Below are positions 26,299 to 35,994 of a stretch of 64,000 nucleotides of DNA, in pieces. Every line of letters starts with the position of its first letter. Position 1 is the first letter of the stretch. The stretch spans positions 1 through 64,000 of the forward strand of contig NZ_JAMHJQ010000016.1 of assembly GCF_023534745.1 (NCBI RefSeq). The letters run 5' to 3'. Below the pieces are notes generated by a model. The model saw only the letters and a program-made list of their open reading frames with translations. It made no database searches and was not told the DNA's origin. Position numbers and translations under genes: made by a program. The stretch is from Streptomyces sp. 35G-GA-8. Lineage in GTDB: Bacteria > Actinomycetota > Actinomycetes > Streptomycetales > Streptomycetaceae.

Positions 26299-27048
26299 TT
26301 ACTTGCGCCGACGCAGTGCCCGTCCGACCACCACGGCGGAGGCGAGCGCGAGCGCGGCGGCGGGCGCGACCCAGCGCAGTGTGGCCCGCGCGCCCCCGGC
26401 GTCGGGAGCGGGCACGGGCGCGTAGCGCCCACGCGGCGGCGCGTGATCCACTTCCTCGGCGCTGCGCCCGATCATGGTGCGACGCGCGTGCGCGGCCTCG
26501 GCCGGCGGCTCGTCCGGAATGATGAAGTCTCCCTCACCGGCGACGGTCTCCCCGTCAAGAGCGAGGCCGGGCGTCTCGGGCCCGAACTCCGACAGCGCCT
26601 CCGCCACGATGTCCTCCGGCGGCTCCGTCTCCTCCCCCAGCCGCGCGACAAAACGGTCCAGCAGCCGACGCGCCGCGGCGGTCGTCGTCTCGGCGGGCAG
26701 CTCCGCGAGCCGGCCCTCCGAACGCGATCCGCCCGTGAAGGCGAGCGTCGTGCCGTCCGGCGTCTCCATCAACCGCACGGTGAGCGTCAACTTGGCGGAG
26801 CCAGAACCCCGGACCTCCTCGCCCTCGCCCTCCACCTCGAAGACACCGTCCCGCTCGGCGACCGTGAGCCTGCCGCGATAGGTGATCGTGTGACCGCCGA
26901 TACGCACCTTCATACGCCCGGAGAGCGGCCCGGCCGACTCTTCCGCGTCGTGCTGAAGCCCAGGCACACAACGGGCGACCCGAGCGGGGTCGCCAAGCGC
27001 CTGCCGAAGAGCCTCTGCCGTGACCGGAACGAACACCTCATGCTCCAT
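26299..27048 (-). CDS. SRPBCC (CoxG-like) protein with C-terminal anchor
   Basis: A 249-residue protein starting at ATG 27048 (MEHEVFVPVTAEAL). Residues 1-150 form an SRPBCC/START-like domain of the carbon-monoxide-dehydrogenase subunit G group (ARCVPGLQHD, MKVRIGGHTITYRGRL, GRLAELP). An acidic linker with DGETVAGEGDFIIPDEPPAE follows, then one C-terminal membrane helix (VAPAAALALASAVVVG) with a basic tail RALRRRK, giving a tail-anchored topology. There are no CO dehydrogenase genes nearby, so the CoxG name reflects fold only. The frame continues upstream, but the upstream part is Arg/Pro-rich and low in coding signal. Confidence 0.88.
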   Translation of the reverse strand: MEHEVFVPVTAEALRQALGDPARVARCVPGLQHDAEESAGPLSGRMKVRIGGHTITYRGRLTVAERDGVFEVEGEGEEVRGSGSAKLTLTVRLMETPDGTTLAFTGGSRSEGRLAELPAETTTAAARRLLDRFVARLGEETEPPEDIVAEALSEFGPETPGLALDGETVAGEGDFIIPDEPPAEAAHARRTMIGRSAEEVDHAPPRGRYAPVPAPDAGGARATLRWVAPAAALALASAVVVGRALRRRK

Positions 27049-27216
27049 AAACCCCGAGGGTAACGCCGTGCGCCTTGTTCGGGGCGGGTTTCGGCTGGGG
27101 CCGGTTTCGGGTGCGGGTTGTTGCCGGGGTGCGGTGCGCCTCCGGCGGGGTGCGGGTGCGTGGCCGGGTGCGGGTTGTCGCCGGTGGTCGCTCCGGGCTC
27201 GCGCCCGGGCCGGCAA

Positions 27217-27272
27217 GATTTACGGCGCGCAGCGGCCCAGCCCATGGGTCGGGCGTTCGCGCGCCACAAATC
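27217..27272 (+). repeat. 56-bp imperfect hairpin element, copy 1
   Basis: It begins GATTTACGGCGCG and ends CGCGCCACAAATC. The two ends pair at 11 of 13 positions, and the centre contains GCCCAGCCCATGGGTCGGGC. It is followed by ACGCTCTACGTCCCGGACAC. Compare copy 2 at 27530. Confidence 0.8.
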
Positions 27273-27529
27273 ACGCTCTACGTCCCGGACACGACCCCTG
27301 CGCGCCCCCCTTCACCGCCCGTCACCGACTGGCCCGGCCGTGCGCAAGGGTGGGAGGGGGAGGCGGCGGCACTCTCCCGCACCAGCCCACCCACCCGCAC
27401 CGGGACGGCGATGGCCGGGACCACCGGGCCGCACCTGCCCCCCACAACCCGCCGGGCGGCGAGTAGTCGGGACCCACCGGGGGGAGGGGGTCGGGGTCGT
27501 AGGAGGTGCGTGTCCGGACACTAAAGCGT

Positions 27530-27585
27530 GATTTGTGGCGCGCGGACGCCCGAACCATCGTCTGGGCAGGGTCGCGCCGTAAATC
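27530..27585 (-). repeat. 56-bp imperfect hairpin element, copy 2
   Basis: Read on the minus strand it again begins GATTTACGGCGCG and ends CGCGCCACAAATC, with a centre containing GCCCAGACGATGGTTCGGGC. The same length as copy 1, with the shared flank ACGCTT(T)A...GTCCGGACAC on the same side. The two copies face each other across 257 bp. Confidence 0.8.
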
Positions 27586-27665
27586 ATGCCGTCCGGACAT
27601 GTACCTCCGGAGGCCCCGGCCCCCGGCACCACAACGCACGCACCCGCAACCCGCACCGCGCACAC

Positions 27666-29306
27666 CTACCCGTACCGCGGATGCACCAGCGTCGACGACG
27701 GCAGCCCCCGCATCCTCGTCCGCTCCACCCCCCGCGCCCCCGCCACCAACACCGCCCCCTCCAGCGACCGCAACCTCGGCGCGTCCCGCGCCAGCCCCAG
27801 CCTCGGGGTCGCGCCCACCGCCGCCAGTTCGAACCCCCAGTCGCTCACGGCCGGCGTGCCGTCCTTGACCCGGTCGGGGCCCGCCGCGAAGCCCGACGGC
27901 CGCCCCGTCGCGTGGTACGGCGTGGTCCCGAACCCGGCCGCCCGCAACGTCGCGTCCACCGTCCAGTACGTATGCCGCTCCGCCACCGGCGACCCCGCGT
28001 GCACCACCAGCCGCCCGCCGTCCGCCAGCACGCGCGTGGCCAGGCCGTAGAACTCCTCGGAGTACAGCTTCGTACTCGCCGTCACGCCGGGATTCGGCAG
28101 ATCCGAGATGACCACGTCGTACCGCCCACCCCCAGGCCCCCCACGCCCCCCACGACCCCCGACGCCACCGGCGTCCACCGCTCCGCGCAACCACATGAAC
28201 GCGTCCGCGTACACCGCCCTCACCCGCCCGTCCCCGTACACCTCCCCGTTCAGCTCCCGCAGCGCCGGATCCGTGCGGGCCAGCCGGACGACCTCCGGGT
28301 CCAGCTCGACCACCGTGACCTCGCGGACGCCCCGGTACCGCAGGACCTCGCGCGCGGCCAGCCCGTCGCCCCCGCCCAGGATCAGCACCCGCGCGTGCGG
28401 ACCGCGCATCGCGGGATGCACCAGCGCCTCGTGGTAGCGGAACTCGTCGCGCGCGCTGACCCGCAGCCGCCCGTCGAGATACAGCTCCAGCGGCCCGCTC
28501 CGGCCGCCCGTGATGACGACTTCCTGGGCGCCGGTGTGGAGGGCGACCCGCACCTGGTCGCCGTAGACGGCCCGCCGCGCCGCCCGTTCGAAGTCGTCCA
28601 CCAGGACGGCCGCCGTGCCGAGCAGGGCCAGCACCAGCACGTTGACGATCACCAGCACCCAGCGTGAGCGCGGCCTCAGATCGCGCCGGAAGAGCCAGAG
28701 CACCAGCCCGCCCCCCGCCACCGCGTTCACCGCGCCCGTCAGCAGCGCGCCCGTCAGCTGGCCCAGCCAGGGCAGCAACAGGAACGGGAAGGCGAGCCCG
28801 CCGACGAGCGCCCCCACGTAGTCGGCCGCGAAGAGATCCGCGACCGTTCCCTCCGCGTCCTGGCGGGAGAACCGCTGGATGAGCGACATCAGCAGCGGAA
28901 TCTCGGCGCCGATAAGAACGCCGATGGCCAGCGAGAAACCGACCAGTGCGTAGCGGGACTCGCCCAGCCATATGAAGCTCGCGTACAGCACGAGTGCGGA
29001 GGAGCCGCCCAGAAGCGCCAACGCCGCTTCCAGCAGCCCGAATCCGAACGCGGCGCGGCACCGCAGCCGCTTGGCGAGCAGCGAGCCGACACCCATCGCG
29101 AAGACCATCACCGAGAGGACGACCGAGGCCTGCGTGACGGAGTCCCCGATCAGATACGAGGCGAGCGCGACCAGCTCCAGCTCGTACACCAGCCCGCACG
29201 CGGCGCAGATGAAGACCACGGTGAGGATCAGGTAACGCCCGGCGCCCGCGCGCACGGGAAGCCGCGCGCCACCCCGGGGCGGCGAGGACACGGACTGCTC
29301 GATCAT
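27666..29306 (-). CDS. membrane-bound spermidine synthase-like protein
   Basis: A 546-residue fusion. The N-terminal ~240 residues have about seven membrane helices ([29 protein letters not shown] first). The C-terminal half is a spermidine-synthase/aminopropyltransferase domain with the SAM-type loop [17 protein letters not shown], the acidic ribose contact [19 protein letters not shown] and the ISDLPNP catalytic-type Asp. A Gly-rich insert ([12 protein letters not shown]) breaks the domain near residue 405. Such membrane fusions are widespread in bacteria and may make polyamines or unrelated aminopropyl products; the substrate is unproven. Confidence 0.93.
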   Translation of the reverse strand: MIEQSVSSPPRGGARLPVRAGAGRYLILTVVFICAACGLVYELELVALASYLIGDSVTQASVVLSVMVFAMGVGSLLAKRLRCRAAFGFGLLEAALALLGGSSALVLYASFIWLGESRYALVGFSLAIGVLIGAEIPLLMSLIQRFSRQDAEGTVADLFAADYVGALVGGLAFPFLLLPWLGQLTGALLTGAVNAVAGGGLVLWLFRRDLRPRSRWVLVIVNVLVLALLGTAAVLVDDFERAARRAVYGDQVRVALHTGAQEVVITGGRSGPLELYLDGRLRVSARDEFRYHEALVHPAMRGPHARVLILGGGDGLAAREVLRYRGVREVTVVELDPEVVRLARTDPALRELNGEVYGDGRVRAVYADAFMWLRGAVDAGGVGGRGGRGGPGGGRYDVVISDLPNPGVTASTKLYSEEFYGLATRVLADGGRLVVHAGSPVAERHTYWTVDATLRAAGFGTTPYHATGRPSGFAAGPDRVKDGTPAVSDWGFELAAVGATPRLGLARDAPRLRSLEGAVLVAGARGVERTRMRGLPSSTLVHPRYG

Positions 29307-29360
29307 GTTCGTAACGCTACGTCACGAATTCATTGCGGTTTGTCACCCACACGGGTGCAT

Positions 29361-29879
29361 CTACAGCACGGCAGGCATACGGACCCCCACCCGCGTCCGA
29401 GTGACGACCAGGCGGCCTTCCTGTGGATACGCATGCCAGGTACGCCATCGGACCTGGCCGCCGTCGCGCTGCGCGAGCATCGCGGTGAAGGCGTTCGGGG
29501 CGCCGGGGAATGTCCCCGCCAATCCGTTCGGGTGGTCGGCCACGAGTGCGAGCAGTTCCTGCGCGCGCCCGGCGAACGACCCCTGGGACAACGTCTCGAC
29601 GCGCGCGGCGAATTCGTACTCCCAGTCCCCGAGCCGCTTGGAGACGCCGAGCGGCAGCGGTGTGCTGCTGCCCGGGATACAGGCGACGGTCTCGGAGCAG
29701 GTGCCGCGCTCCTCCTCCAGAATCACCTGGTGAGAGGCGCCGAGCAGCCTCAGCTGAAGCCCGGCGCCCGCGAGATCGAGGTCGAGGACGGCCAGGGCGG
29801 GGACCGGCTCCCGGCCCAACGCCCAGGCCAGATCAGCGGCGCGGGTGTCGGTGTAGGCGGTATTGAGGGTGGTGAGCAT
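29361..29879 (-). CDS. DUF2617 protein
   Basis: A 172-residue protein of the actinobacterial DUF2617 family. ATG 29879 is selected because GGAG lies eight bases before it (a TTG 15 bases upstream has no ribosome site). Recognisable segments are TAYTDTRAADLAWALG, LDLAGAGLQLRLLGASHQV, SKRLGDWEYEFAARVETLS and WRTWHAYPQEGRLVVTRT. No motif points to catalysis. It commonly neighbours the spermidine-synthase-like gene, as here (55 bp apart, same strand). Confidence 0.9.
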   Translation of the reverse strand: MLTTLNTAYTDTRAADLAWALGREPVPALAVLDLDLAGAGLQLRLLGASHQVILEEERGTCSETVACIPGSSTPLPLGVSKRLGDWEYEFAARVETLSQGSFAGRAQELLALVADHPNGLAGTFPGAPNAFTAMLAQRDGGQVRWRTWHAYPQEGRLVVTRTRVGVRMPAVL

Positions 29880-30225
29880 GGGTCGGCTCCGCAAACACGC
29901 TTGACGGGTGAACCGGGGATGTCCCGGACGATGAGCGAGTGGCTTGTGGGGGGAGATCGCCTGCTCGGTTCCGTATCAGGCCCGAGGGCTGGAAGCTCTC
30001 AACAGCGAGGGAATCACGAAGTACGCGACGCTCACAGTGTTTTTACCCAACTTGAAGGGGTTTCCATCCCGTCGGGGGCCCAAGGGTTCAACTGTTCAAT
30101 CAAAAACGGTCGGAGAAGGCCCGCCGGGCCGCCGTCCGAACGGTCGGCGCCGCCAACACGAAGGTGCCCGGCGGGAGTTCGTTCCCCACCGGGCACCGTC
30201 GTGAGCGTGGATCAGCTGCCCCGTG
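29880..30225. other. 346-bp spacer with promoter region and a terminator
   Basis: No gene seen. The part next to 29879 should hold the DUF2617 promoter. Near 30040-30110 the base composition is less GC-rich. The hairpin at 30163-30197 ends the Gly/Cys-rich gene. Confidence 0.6.
30163..30197. terminator. terminator of the Gly/Cys-rich gene
   Basis: GGTGCCCGG (30163-30171) pairs with CCGGGCACC (30189-30197), extended by an inner GGG/CCC pair. It lies 29 bp past the stop of the minus-strand gene at 30226. Confidence 0.65.
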
Positions 30226-30525
30226 TCAGCTGCCTCCTCCGCCGCAACCCCCGCCACCGCCACCGCCGCACGACGAACCACCGCCGCATGAAGAACCACC
30301 GCCGCACGACGAACCACCGCCGCCGCACGACGAACCGCCGCCGCTGCCGCCGGCCCACCAACTGCCGTCGGCGCGGCGCCTGGCGCCCCGCTTCTTCAGC
30401 GAGGGGCTCGACACGCGGTTCTTCGCCTTCACACGCGGCGGCTTCTTGCGCTTGTCCCCGCTGCCCACACTCGCCACGACCCCGACGAACGCCACCGCGA
30501 TCAGTACGACCACCACGGCTACCAT
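30226..30525 (-). CDS. small membrane protein with Gly/Cys-rich tail
   Basis: A 99-residue protein starting at ATG 30525, behind AGGACGG. Residues 2-20 form one hydrophobic helix (VAVVVVLIAVAFVGVVASV), followed by a basic stretch (KRKKPPRVKAKNR, KKRGARRR). The last ~38 residues are a repeat of GGGSSC units, with five Cys in all, ending GGGGS. A role in metal binding, thiol cross-linking or surface exposure is possible, but the sequence does not decide. Frames extend upstream of the ATG, but the hydrophobic segment placement supports this start. Confidence 0.7.
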   Translation of the reverse strand: MVAVVVVLIAVAFVGVVASVGSGDKRKKPPRVKAKNRVSSPSLKKRGARRRADGSWWAGGSGGGSSCGGGGSSCGGGSSCGGGSSCGGGGGGGCGGGGS

Positions 30526-30701
30526 CGCCCTCACCGTCCTTCTGTTCCCCCGTGGCGAAGCCCCGCGCCGTCGCGCGACCGGCTCCGCATCGACCGGCTT
30601 GCTGCCTGAACTTCCCGCGTGAACTTCTCGCGTGCCTTGGGTGTCCCCCCGGCGCCCCGCGGCCAAAGCCGACTTGAGCAAGTCCAGAGGTTCGGCACAG
30701 G

Positions 30702-31856
30702 ATGGCGGCCATGACCAAAGAATGGCTCGGCGGCACCACGATCTTCGCGGAGATGTCGGCGCTGGCGGTACGCACCGGCGCGATCAACCTCGGCCAGGGC
30801 TTCCCCGACACCGACGGCCCCGAGGAGGTCAGGGAAGCGGCGGTACGGGCGCTGCGCGAGGGCAAGGGCAACCAGTACCCACCGGGCCCCGGCGTCCCGG
30901 AACTGCGCGCCGCCATCGCCGGACACCAGCTGGAACGCTACGGACTGACCCACGACCCGGACACCGAGGTCCTGGTCACGGCGGGCGCCACCGAAGCGAT
31001 CGCCGCGGCTTTGCTCGCCCTGGTCGAGCAGGGTGACGAAGTGATCGCGCTGGAGCCGTACTACGACTCTTACGCCGCCTGCGTCGGCATGGCGGGCGGC
31101 ACCCGCGTACCGGTCACCCTGCGCCCCCGGGACGGCGCGTACCACCTGGACCTGGACGAGCTGCGGGACGCCGTCACCGACCGCACCCGCCTCATCCTCC
31201 TCAACACCCCGCACAACCCCACCGGCACCGTCCTCAGCCGCGAGGAACTGACCGCCGTCGCCGAACTCGCCGTCGCACGCGATCTGCTGGTCGTCACCGA
31301 CGAGGTGTACGAACACCTGGTCTTCGAGGGCGAGCACATCCCGCTCGCCTCGTTCCCCGGCATGCGCGAGCGGACCCTGACGATCAGCTCGGCGGGCAAG
31401 ACCTTCTCGTTCACCGGCTGGAAGGTGGGCTGGGTGACGGGACCGCCGGAGCTGGTGCGGGCGGTGCGCTCGGCCAAGCAGTTCCTGACGTATGTGGCGT
31501 CGGGCCCGTTCCAGTACGCGATCGCCGAGGCCCTGCGGCTGCCGGAGACCTACTTCGAAGGGCTGCGCGCCGATCTGCGCGCCAAGCGCGATCTGCTCTC
31601 CACGGGTCTGGCGGCGGCCGGTTTCGAGGTCTACCGCCCGGCCGGAACCTACTTCGTGACGACCGACATCCGGCCGCTCGGGGAGAGCGACGGCTTCGCC
31701 TTCTGCCGCGCCCTGCCGGAGCGGTGCGGTGTGGTCGCCGTCCCCAACGCCGTCTTCTACGACCACCAGAAGCAGGGCGCCCCGTTCGTACGGTTCGCGT
31801 TCTGCAAGCGGACCGGCGTTCTGGAGGAGGCCGTGTCACGGCTGCGCCGGCTGTAG
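30702..31856 (+). CDS. class I/II PLP-dependent aminotransferase
   Basis: A 384-residue fold-type I aminotransferase. It has INLGQGFPDTDGP near the start, NQYPPGPGVPELRAAIA, LNTPHNPTGTV (Asn that contacts PLP), TDEVYEHLVFEG (Asp to the pyridine nitrogen), the PLP lysine in SSAGKTFSFTGWKVGW (about residue 234) and the C-terminal Arg in FVRFAFCK. It resembles kynurenine/glutamine transaminases and the actinobacterial succinyl-diaminopimelate transaminase DapC. I cannot separate these from sequence alone. Start 30702 or 30711; AGGA suits the second. Confidence 0.93.
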   Translation: MAAMTKEWLGGTTIFAEMSALAVRTGAINLGQGFPDTDGPEEVREAAVRALREGKGNQYPPGPGVPELRAAIAGHQLERYGLTHDPDTEVLVTAGATEAIAAALLALVEQGDEVIALEPYYDSYAACVGMAGGTRVPVTLRPRDGAYHLDLDELRDAVTDRTRLILLNTPHNPTGTVLSREELTAVAELAVARDLLVVTDEVYEHLVFEGEHIPLASFPGMRERTLTISSAGKTFSFTGWKVGWVTGPPELVRAVRSAKQFLTYVASGPFQYAIAEALRLPETYFEGLRADLRAKRDLLSTGLAAAGFEVYRPAGTYFVTTDIRPLGESDGFAFCRALPERCGVVAVPNAVFYDHQKQGAPFVRFAFCKRTGVLEEAVSRLRRL

Positions 31857-31887
31857 CCGCTCACGGGACGCGAAAGCCCGGCTCAGG

Positions 31888-31911
31888 GCCGCGATCACAG
31901 ACGATCGCGGC
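31888..31911. terminator. bidirectional hairpin terminator
   Basis: A perfect 9-bp stem GCCGCGATC (31888-31896) and GATCGCGGC (31903-31911), loop ACAGAC, between convergent genes ending at 31856 and 31947. Confidence 0.7.
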
Positions 31912-31946
31912 GCCGGCCGGGCCCTCGTGCGGCGCGGTCCGCGTGC

Positions 31947-32474
31947 TCAGGCGTCCTCGGGCTTCTCGTCGCCCGGCTCCAGGCCCAGCTGCTCGATGAG
32001 CCACTTGTCGAACTCGATCGACGCGCGCACCCAGCTGACCGTGGACGACACGAAGTGCTCCAGGCTGACCCCCATGCCGATCAGCATCTGGGCCTCGCCG
32101 ATGAGCCGGACGGTGGGCGGACCGTCACCCTCCTCGTGGATGTGGGTGTAGACCTTGGGCCACAGGGTGCGGCGGTTCCAGTCGTCGATCGCGTCGAGGA
32201 CCTTCGCCTTGTCCGTGATCGGGTGCGGCCGGTCGTAGAACGTCCGCACGGAGAAGACCTGCTGGTCCTCCTCGCCGCGGAACATGAAGTACGTACGGAA
32301 TTCCTCCCACGGCGCCGCGAGGTCGCCCTCGTCGTCGACGACGTACTTCAGCTCCATCTGTTCGAGGAGCTGCTTGACCAGATCCTGGTCGGGGACGACG
32401 GGGCCCGCCGGTCCTGCACCCTGCGGTTGGGGCTGGCCCCCGAAATTCGGAATCGAGGACGGGTCGATGCTCAC
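31947..32474 (-). CDS. YbjN-domain protein
   Basis: A 175-residue protein starting at GTG 32474 with AAGGG nine bases upstream (VSIDPSSIPNFGG). After a short Pro/Gln-rich start, residues 30-160 are a YbjN-type sensory-transduction fold (VKQLLEQMELKYVVDDEGDLAAPW, FMFRGEEDQQVFSVRTFYDRPHP, DWNRRTLWPKVYTHI, SLEHFVSSTVSW). YbjN proteins are small alpha-beta proteins of unclear function that often act as regulators or chaperone-like factors. It ends with an acidic tail (EPGDEKPEDA). Confidence 0.9.
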   Translation of the reverse strand: MSIDPSSIPNFGGQPQPQGAGPAGPVVPDQDLVKQLLEQMELKYVVDDEGDLAAPWEEFRTYFMFRGEEDQQVFSVRTFYDRPHPITDKAKVLDAIDDWNRRTLWPKVYTHIHEEGDGPPTVRLIGEAQMLIGMGVSLEHFVSSTVSWVRASIEFDKWLIEQLGLEPGDEKPEDA

Positions 32475-32635
32475 CGTGAATTTCCCTTCGTACGGTTCCT
32501 GCCATCCTCCCCCATAGCGGGGAGGCCCTGGCAACCCCGGCCCGCCGATCCGGCGAACAAGGCACGCATGGCACACAGGGCGCCCGGAGGGGCCGGTGCG
32601 CGATCAGGCGCGTACCGGCCCCGGGTTCCGGGCGC

Positions 32636-35257
32636 TCACAGCGTTTTGCCGGACTCCGCCCCCGTCGCCGCGGTCGTCGCCGCGCCCACGATCAGGCCGT
32701 CCTCGAAGCGGTCCACCCGGACCGTGTCGCCGTCCGTGACCTCGCCCGCGAGGATCTCCTTGGCCAGCCGGTCGCCGATCGCGGTCTGCACCAGACGGCG
32801 CAGTGGCCGGGCCCCGTAGGCCGGATCGTTGCCCTCGTCGGCCAGCCATTCCAGCGCCGCGGGGGTGACGTCCAGGGTGAGCCGGCGCTCCGCGAGGCGG
32901 CGGGCCAGCCGGTCGATCTGGAGCTTGGCGATATGGGCCAGCTCATCGCGCGAGAGGGCGGAGAAGACCACCAGATCGTCGAGGCGGTTCAGGAACTCGG
33001 GCTTGAAGGAGGTCCGTACCACCTCCAGGACCTGCTGTTTCTTGGTCTCCTCCGGGGTGGTCGGCTCGACCAGGTACTGGCTGCCGAGGTTCGACGTCAG
33101 GACCAGGATGGTGTTGCGGAAGTCCACCGTCCGCCCCTGGCCGTCGGTGAGCCGGCCGTCGTCCAGGACCTGGAGCAGCACATCGAAGACCTCGGGATGG
33201 GCCTTCTCCACCTCGTCCAGCAGGACCACGGAGTACGGCCGCCTGCGCACGGCCTCGGTGAGCTGGCCGCCCTCCTCGTAGCCGACATAGCCGGGAGGCG
33301 CGCCGACGAGCCGCGCCACGGAGTGCTTCTCGCCGTACTCACTCATGTCGATACGGACCATGGCCCGCTCGTCGTCGAAGAGGAAGTCGGCGAGCGCCTT
33401 GGCCAGCTCGGTCTTGCCGACACCGGTCGGGCCGAGGAAGAGGAAGGAGCCGGTGGGGCGGTCGGGGTCGGCGATTCCGGCGCGGGTACGGCGTACCGCG
33501 TCGGACACGGCCTGGACCGCCTCGCCCTGGCCGATCAGCCGCCTGCCCAGCTCCTGCTCCATCCGCAGCAGCTTCTGTGTCTCGCCCTCCAGCAGCCGGC
33601 CGGCCGGGATCCCGGTCCAGGAGCCGACCACATCGGCGATGTCGTCCGGGCCGACCTCCTCCTTGACCATCGTGTCCTTGGCGGCCTCCTGCTCGGCCTC
33701 GGCGGCCTCCTCCAGCTCGCGCTCCAGGCCGGGGATCTCGCCGTACAGCAGCTTGGAGGCGGTGTCGAAGTCGCCGTCGCGCTGTGCGCGCTCGGCCTGG
33801 CCGCGCAGGTCGTCCAGGCGTTCCTTCAGCTCACCGACGCGGTTGAGGCCCTGCTTCTCCTTCTCCCAGCGGGCGTTGAGGCCGCGCAGCTCCTCCTCGC
33901 GGTCGGCGAGATCGCGGCGAAGCTTCTCCAGCCGCTGCTTGGAGGCGGGGTCGGACTCGTTCTTGAGCGCCAGCTCCTCCATACGGAGGCGGTCGACGGA
34001 GCGCTGGAGTTCGTCGATCTCGACGGGCGAGGAGTCGATCTCCATCCGGAGCCGGGAGGCCGCCTCGTCCACGAGGTCGATGGCCTTGTCGGGCAGGAAG
34101 CGCGAGGTGATGTAACGGTCGGAGAGCGTCGCGGCGGCGACCAGCGCCGCGTCCGCGATCTGCACCTTGTGGTGGGCCTCGTACCGGCCCTTGAGCCCGC
34201 GCAGGATCGCGATGGTGTCCTCGACGGTCGGCTCGGCGACCAGCACCTGCTGGAAGCGCCGCTCCAGCGCCGCGTCCTTCTCGATCCGCTCGCGGTACTC
34301 GTCCAGTGTGGTCGCGCCGACCATGCGCAGCTCGCCGCGGGCCAGCATCGGCTTGAGCATGTTCCCGGCGTCCATGGCGGAGTCGCCGCCGGCGCCCGCG
34401 CCCACGACGGTGTGCAGCTCGTCGATGAAGGTGATGATCTGCCCGTCGCTCGACCTGATCTCGGACAGGACGGTCTTGAGCCGCTCCTCGAACTCACCGC
34501 GGTACTTCGCGCCCGCCACCATCGCACCGAGGTCCAGCGAAACCAGCCGCTTGTTCTTCAGTGACTCCGGCACGTCGCCCTTGACAATGCGCTGTGCCAG
34601 CCCCTCGACGACGGCGGTCTTGCCGACGCCGGGCTCGCCGATCAGCACCGGATTGTTCTTCGTACGGCGTGACAGCACCTGCACCACACGCCGGATCTCC
34701 TGGTCCCGGCCGATGACCGGGTCGAGCTTGCCCTCGCGGGCGGCGGCCGTGAAATCGGTACCGAACTTCTCCAGGGCCTTGTACTGGCCCTCCGGGTCGG
34801 GTGTGGTCACCCGGCGCCCTCCCCTTGCCTTCTCGAACGCGTCAAGCAGTCTCCTGGCGCCCGCCCCCTGCTGGTCGAGCACCTCCCCGGCCTGGCCCCC
34901 CTTGGCGGCGACGCCGATCAGCAGGTGCTCGGTGGAGAGGTAGTCGTCCCCCAGCTCCTTGGCCCGCTGAGCCGCGTCGTTGATGACGGCGAGCAGCTCG
35001 CGGTTGGGCCCCGGGGGCGCGACCGTCGAACCGGTCACGCTGGGCTGCGCGGCCAGCAGCCGCTCCGCCCCCGACCGTACCGCGACCTGGTCCGCCTCGA
35101 CGGCGGCCAGCAGGTCGGTGACGTTCTCGTTGTCCTGGCCTTCCAGCAGCGCGAGCAGCAGATGCGCGGGGGTCAGATCGGGATGCCCGGCCGCCACGGC
35201 CCGGTTGGTGGCGGCATTGATAGCGTCCCGGCTCTTGTTGGTCAGCTCGGCGTCCAC
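32636..35257 (-). CDS. clpB: ATP-dependent disaggregase ClpB
   Basis: An 873-residue AAA+ disaggregase that works with DnaK/DnaJ/GrpE to reactivate aggregated protein. The start is GTG 35257 ([16 protein letters not shown]), with GGAGAGG upstream. Domains are the N-domain (1-150), AAA-1 with Walker [14 protein letters not shown], the coiled-coil M-domain (about 400-540, with [11 protein letters not shown]), AAA-2 with Walker [14 protein letters not shown], and the small C-domain. It is repressed by HspR through a HAIR operator 70 bp upstream (35327-35347), the same control as the dnaK operon. Confidence 0.98.
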   Translation of the reverse strand: MDAELTNKSRDAINAATNRAVAAGHPDLTPAHLLLALLEGQDNENVTDLLAAVEADQVAVRSGAERLLAAQPSVTGSTVAPPGPNRELLAVINDAAQRAKELGDDYLSTEHLLIGVAAKGGQAGEVLDQQGAGARRLLDAFEKARGGRRVTTPDPEGQYKALEKFGTDFTAAAREGKLDPVIGRDQEIRRVVQVLSRRTKNNPVLIGEPGVGKTAVVEGLAQRIVKGDVPESLKNKRLVSLDLGAMVAGAKYRGEFEERLKTVLSEIRSSDGQIITFIDELHTVVGAGAGGDSAMDAGNMLKPMLARGELRMVGATTLDEYRERIEKDAALERRFQQVLVAEPTVEDTIAILRGLKGRYEAHHKVQIADAALVAAATLSDRYITSRFLPDKAIDLVDEAASRLRMEIDSSPVEIDELQRSVDRLRMEELALKNESDPASKQRLEKLRRDLADREEELRGLNARWEKEKQGLNRVGELKERLDDLRGQAERAQRDGDFDTASKLLYGEIPGLERELEEAAEAEQEAAKDTMVKEEVGPDDIADVVGSWTGIPAGRLLEGETQKLLRMEQELGRRLIGQGEAVQAVSDAVRRTRAGIADPDRPTGSFLFLGPTGVGKTELAKALADFLFDDERAMVRIDMSEYGEKHSVARLVGAPPGYVGYEEGGQLTEAVRRRPYSVVLLDEVEKAHPEVFDVLLQVLDDGRLTDGQGRTVDFRNTILVLTSNLGSQYLVEPTTPEETKKQQVLEVVRTSFKPEFLNRLDDLVVFSALSRDELAHIAKLQIDRLARRLAERRLTLDVTPAALEWLADEGNDPAYGARPLRRLVQTAIGDRLAKEILAGEVTDGDTVRVDRFEDGLIVGAATTAATGAESGKTL

Positions 35258-35326
35258 GTACGCCCTCTCCTCTCCTGCACAGACCTCGGGTCTCCGTCCG
35301 ACCCTGACACTGAGAACGTGCGCAAA

Positions 35327-35347
35327 GTTGAGTCTATTCCACTCAAG
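35327..35347. promoter_or_regulatory. HAIR operator of clpB (HspR site)
   Basis: GTTGAGT, seven bases, ACTCAAG: matches the HspR-associated inverted repeat CTTGAGT-N7-ACTCAAG except for the first base. It lies 70-90 bp upstream of the clpB start on the promoter side. Confidence 0.9.
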
Positions 35348-35446
35348 CCTGAAACGGGGCCGCGCTCCGGGGGTTTCCGTGCCCTTGCCCGGCCCGGGGC
35401 GTCGCCGGGCAGGCGGGACTTCGAAGACACGCCCTAGGCTTCCGGC

Positions 35447-35851
35447 ATGGCCCATGACGTACGCGATCCCAGCCCCGAGTTTCTCGCCTTCTGGAGCGAG
35501 CGCCACGTATGCACCCTGACCACCCTGCGCCCGGACGGCAGCCCGCATGTGGTGCCGGTGGGCGTCACGTATGACCCGGCGGCCGGACTCGCCCGCGTCA
35601 TCACCAACAAGAACAGCACGAAGGTCGCCAACATCCTGGCGGCGGGACCGGAAGGCGCGCGGGTGGCCGTGTGCCAGGTCAAGAAGGGCCACTGGGCGAC
35701 GCTGGAGGGCCGCGCGACGGTCCGCACGGACCCTGAGGTGGTCGCGGACGCCGAGAGGCGTTACGAGGAGCGCTACGAGCGCGCTCCGAGACCCAACCCG
35801 GAGCGGGTGGTCATCGAGATCGCCCTGGAACGGGCGCTCGGCCGCGTCTGA
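35447..35851 (+). CDS. PPOX-class F420-dependent oxidoreductase
   Basis: A 134-residue split-beta-barrel flavin/deazaflavin protein. Family elements are [34 protein letters not shown], then [12 protein letters not shown], the [17 protein letters not shown] segment and a Lys/Arg-rich nucleotide contact. Members reduce quinones, biliverdin or xenobiotics using F420H2, which Streptomyces makes. It is a stand-alone gene divergent from clpB, with the HAIR site in the spacer; whether HspR also affects it is unknown. A hairpin follows the stop. Confidence 0.93.
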   Translation: MAHDVRDPSPEFLAFWSERHVCTLTTLRPDGSPHVVPVGVTYDPAAGLARVITNKNSTKVANILAAGPEGARVAVCQVKKGHWATLEGRATVRTDPEVVADAERRYEERYERAPRPNPERVVIEIALERALGRV

Positions 35852-35906
35852 CCGCGAGGGCCCGGACAGGCCTTCCAGTCCTTCGGAACGGACGCGGACA
35901 GCACAA

Positions 35907-35941
35907 CGGCGCCATCGTGTTTCAGGTCCACGATGGCGCCG
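35907..35941. terminator. terminator after the 35447 gene
   Basis: A perfect 13-bp stem CGGCGCCATCGTG (35907-35919) and CACGATGGCGCCG (35929-35941), 9-base loop, in the spacer of convergent genes. Confidence 0.8.
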
Positions 35942-35956
35942 CTGTGTGGGGGAAGC

Positions 35957-35994
35957 GCCTGAGCGATTTACAACGACGGGGGAATCGCTCAGGC
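35957..35994. terminator. terminator of the DIGW/Rieske-like operon
   Basis: A perfect 12-bp stem GCCTGAGCGATT (35957-35968) and AATCGCTCAGGC (35983-35994). The stop codon of the 35989 gene lies within the right arm, so the hairpin forms immediately at the end of that gene. Confidence 0.75.

Larger units (their letters stand above)
27049..27665. other. 617-bp intergenic region with two inverted 56-bp hairpins
   Basis: No convincing gene was found. The stretch has GTGCGGGT-type simple repeats near 27090-27190 and two copies of a 56-bp imperfect hairpin in opposite orientation (27217-27272 and 27530-27585). The frames through it are Arg/Pro/Gly-rich and antisense to each other. Confidence 0.7.

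Noticed and set aside
26299-29306. An island boundary near the spermidine synthase gene
   Set aside because: Codon use and GC content look the same on both sides and no integrase, tRNA or direct repeat pair was seen.
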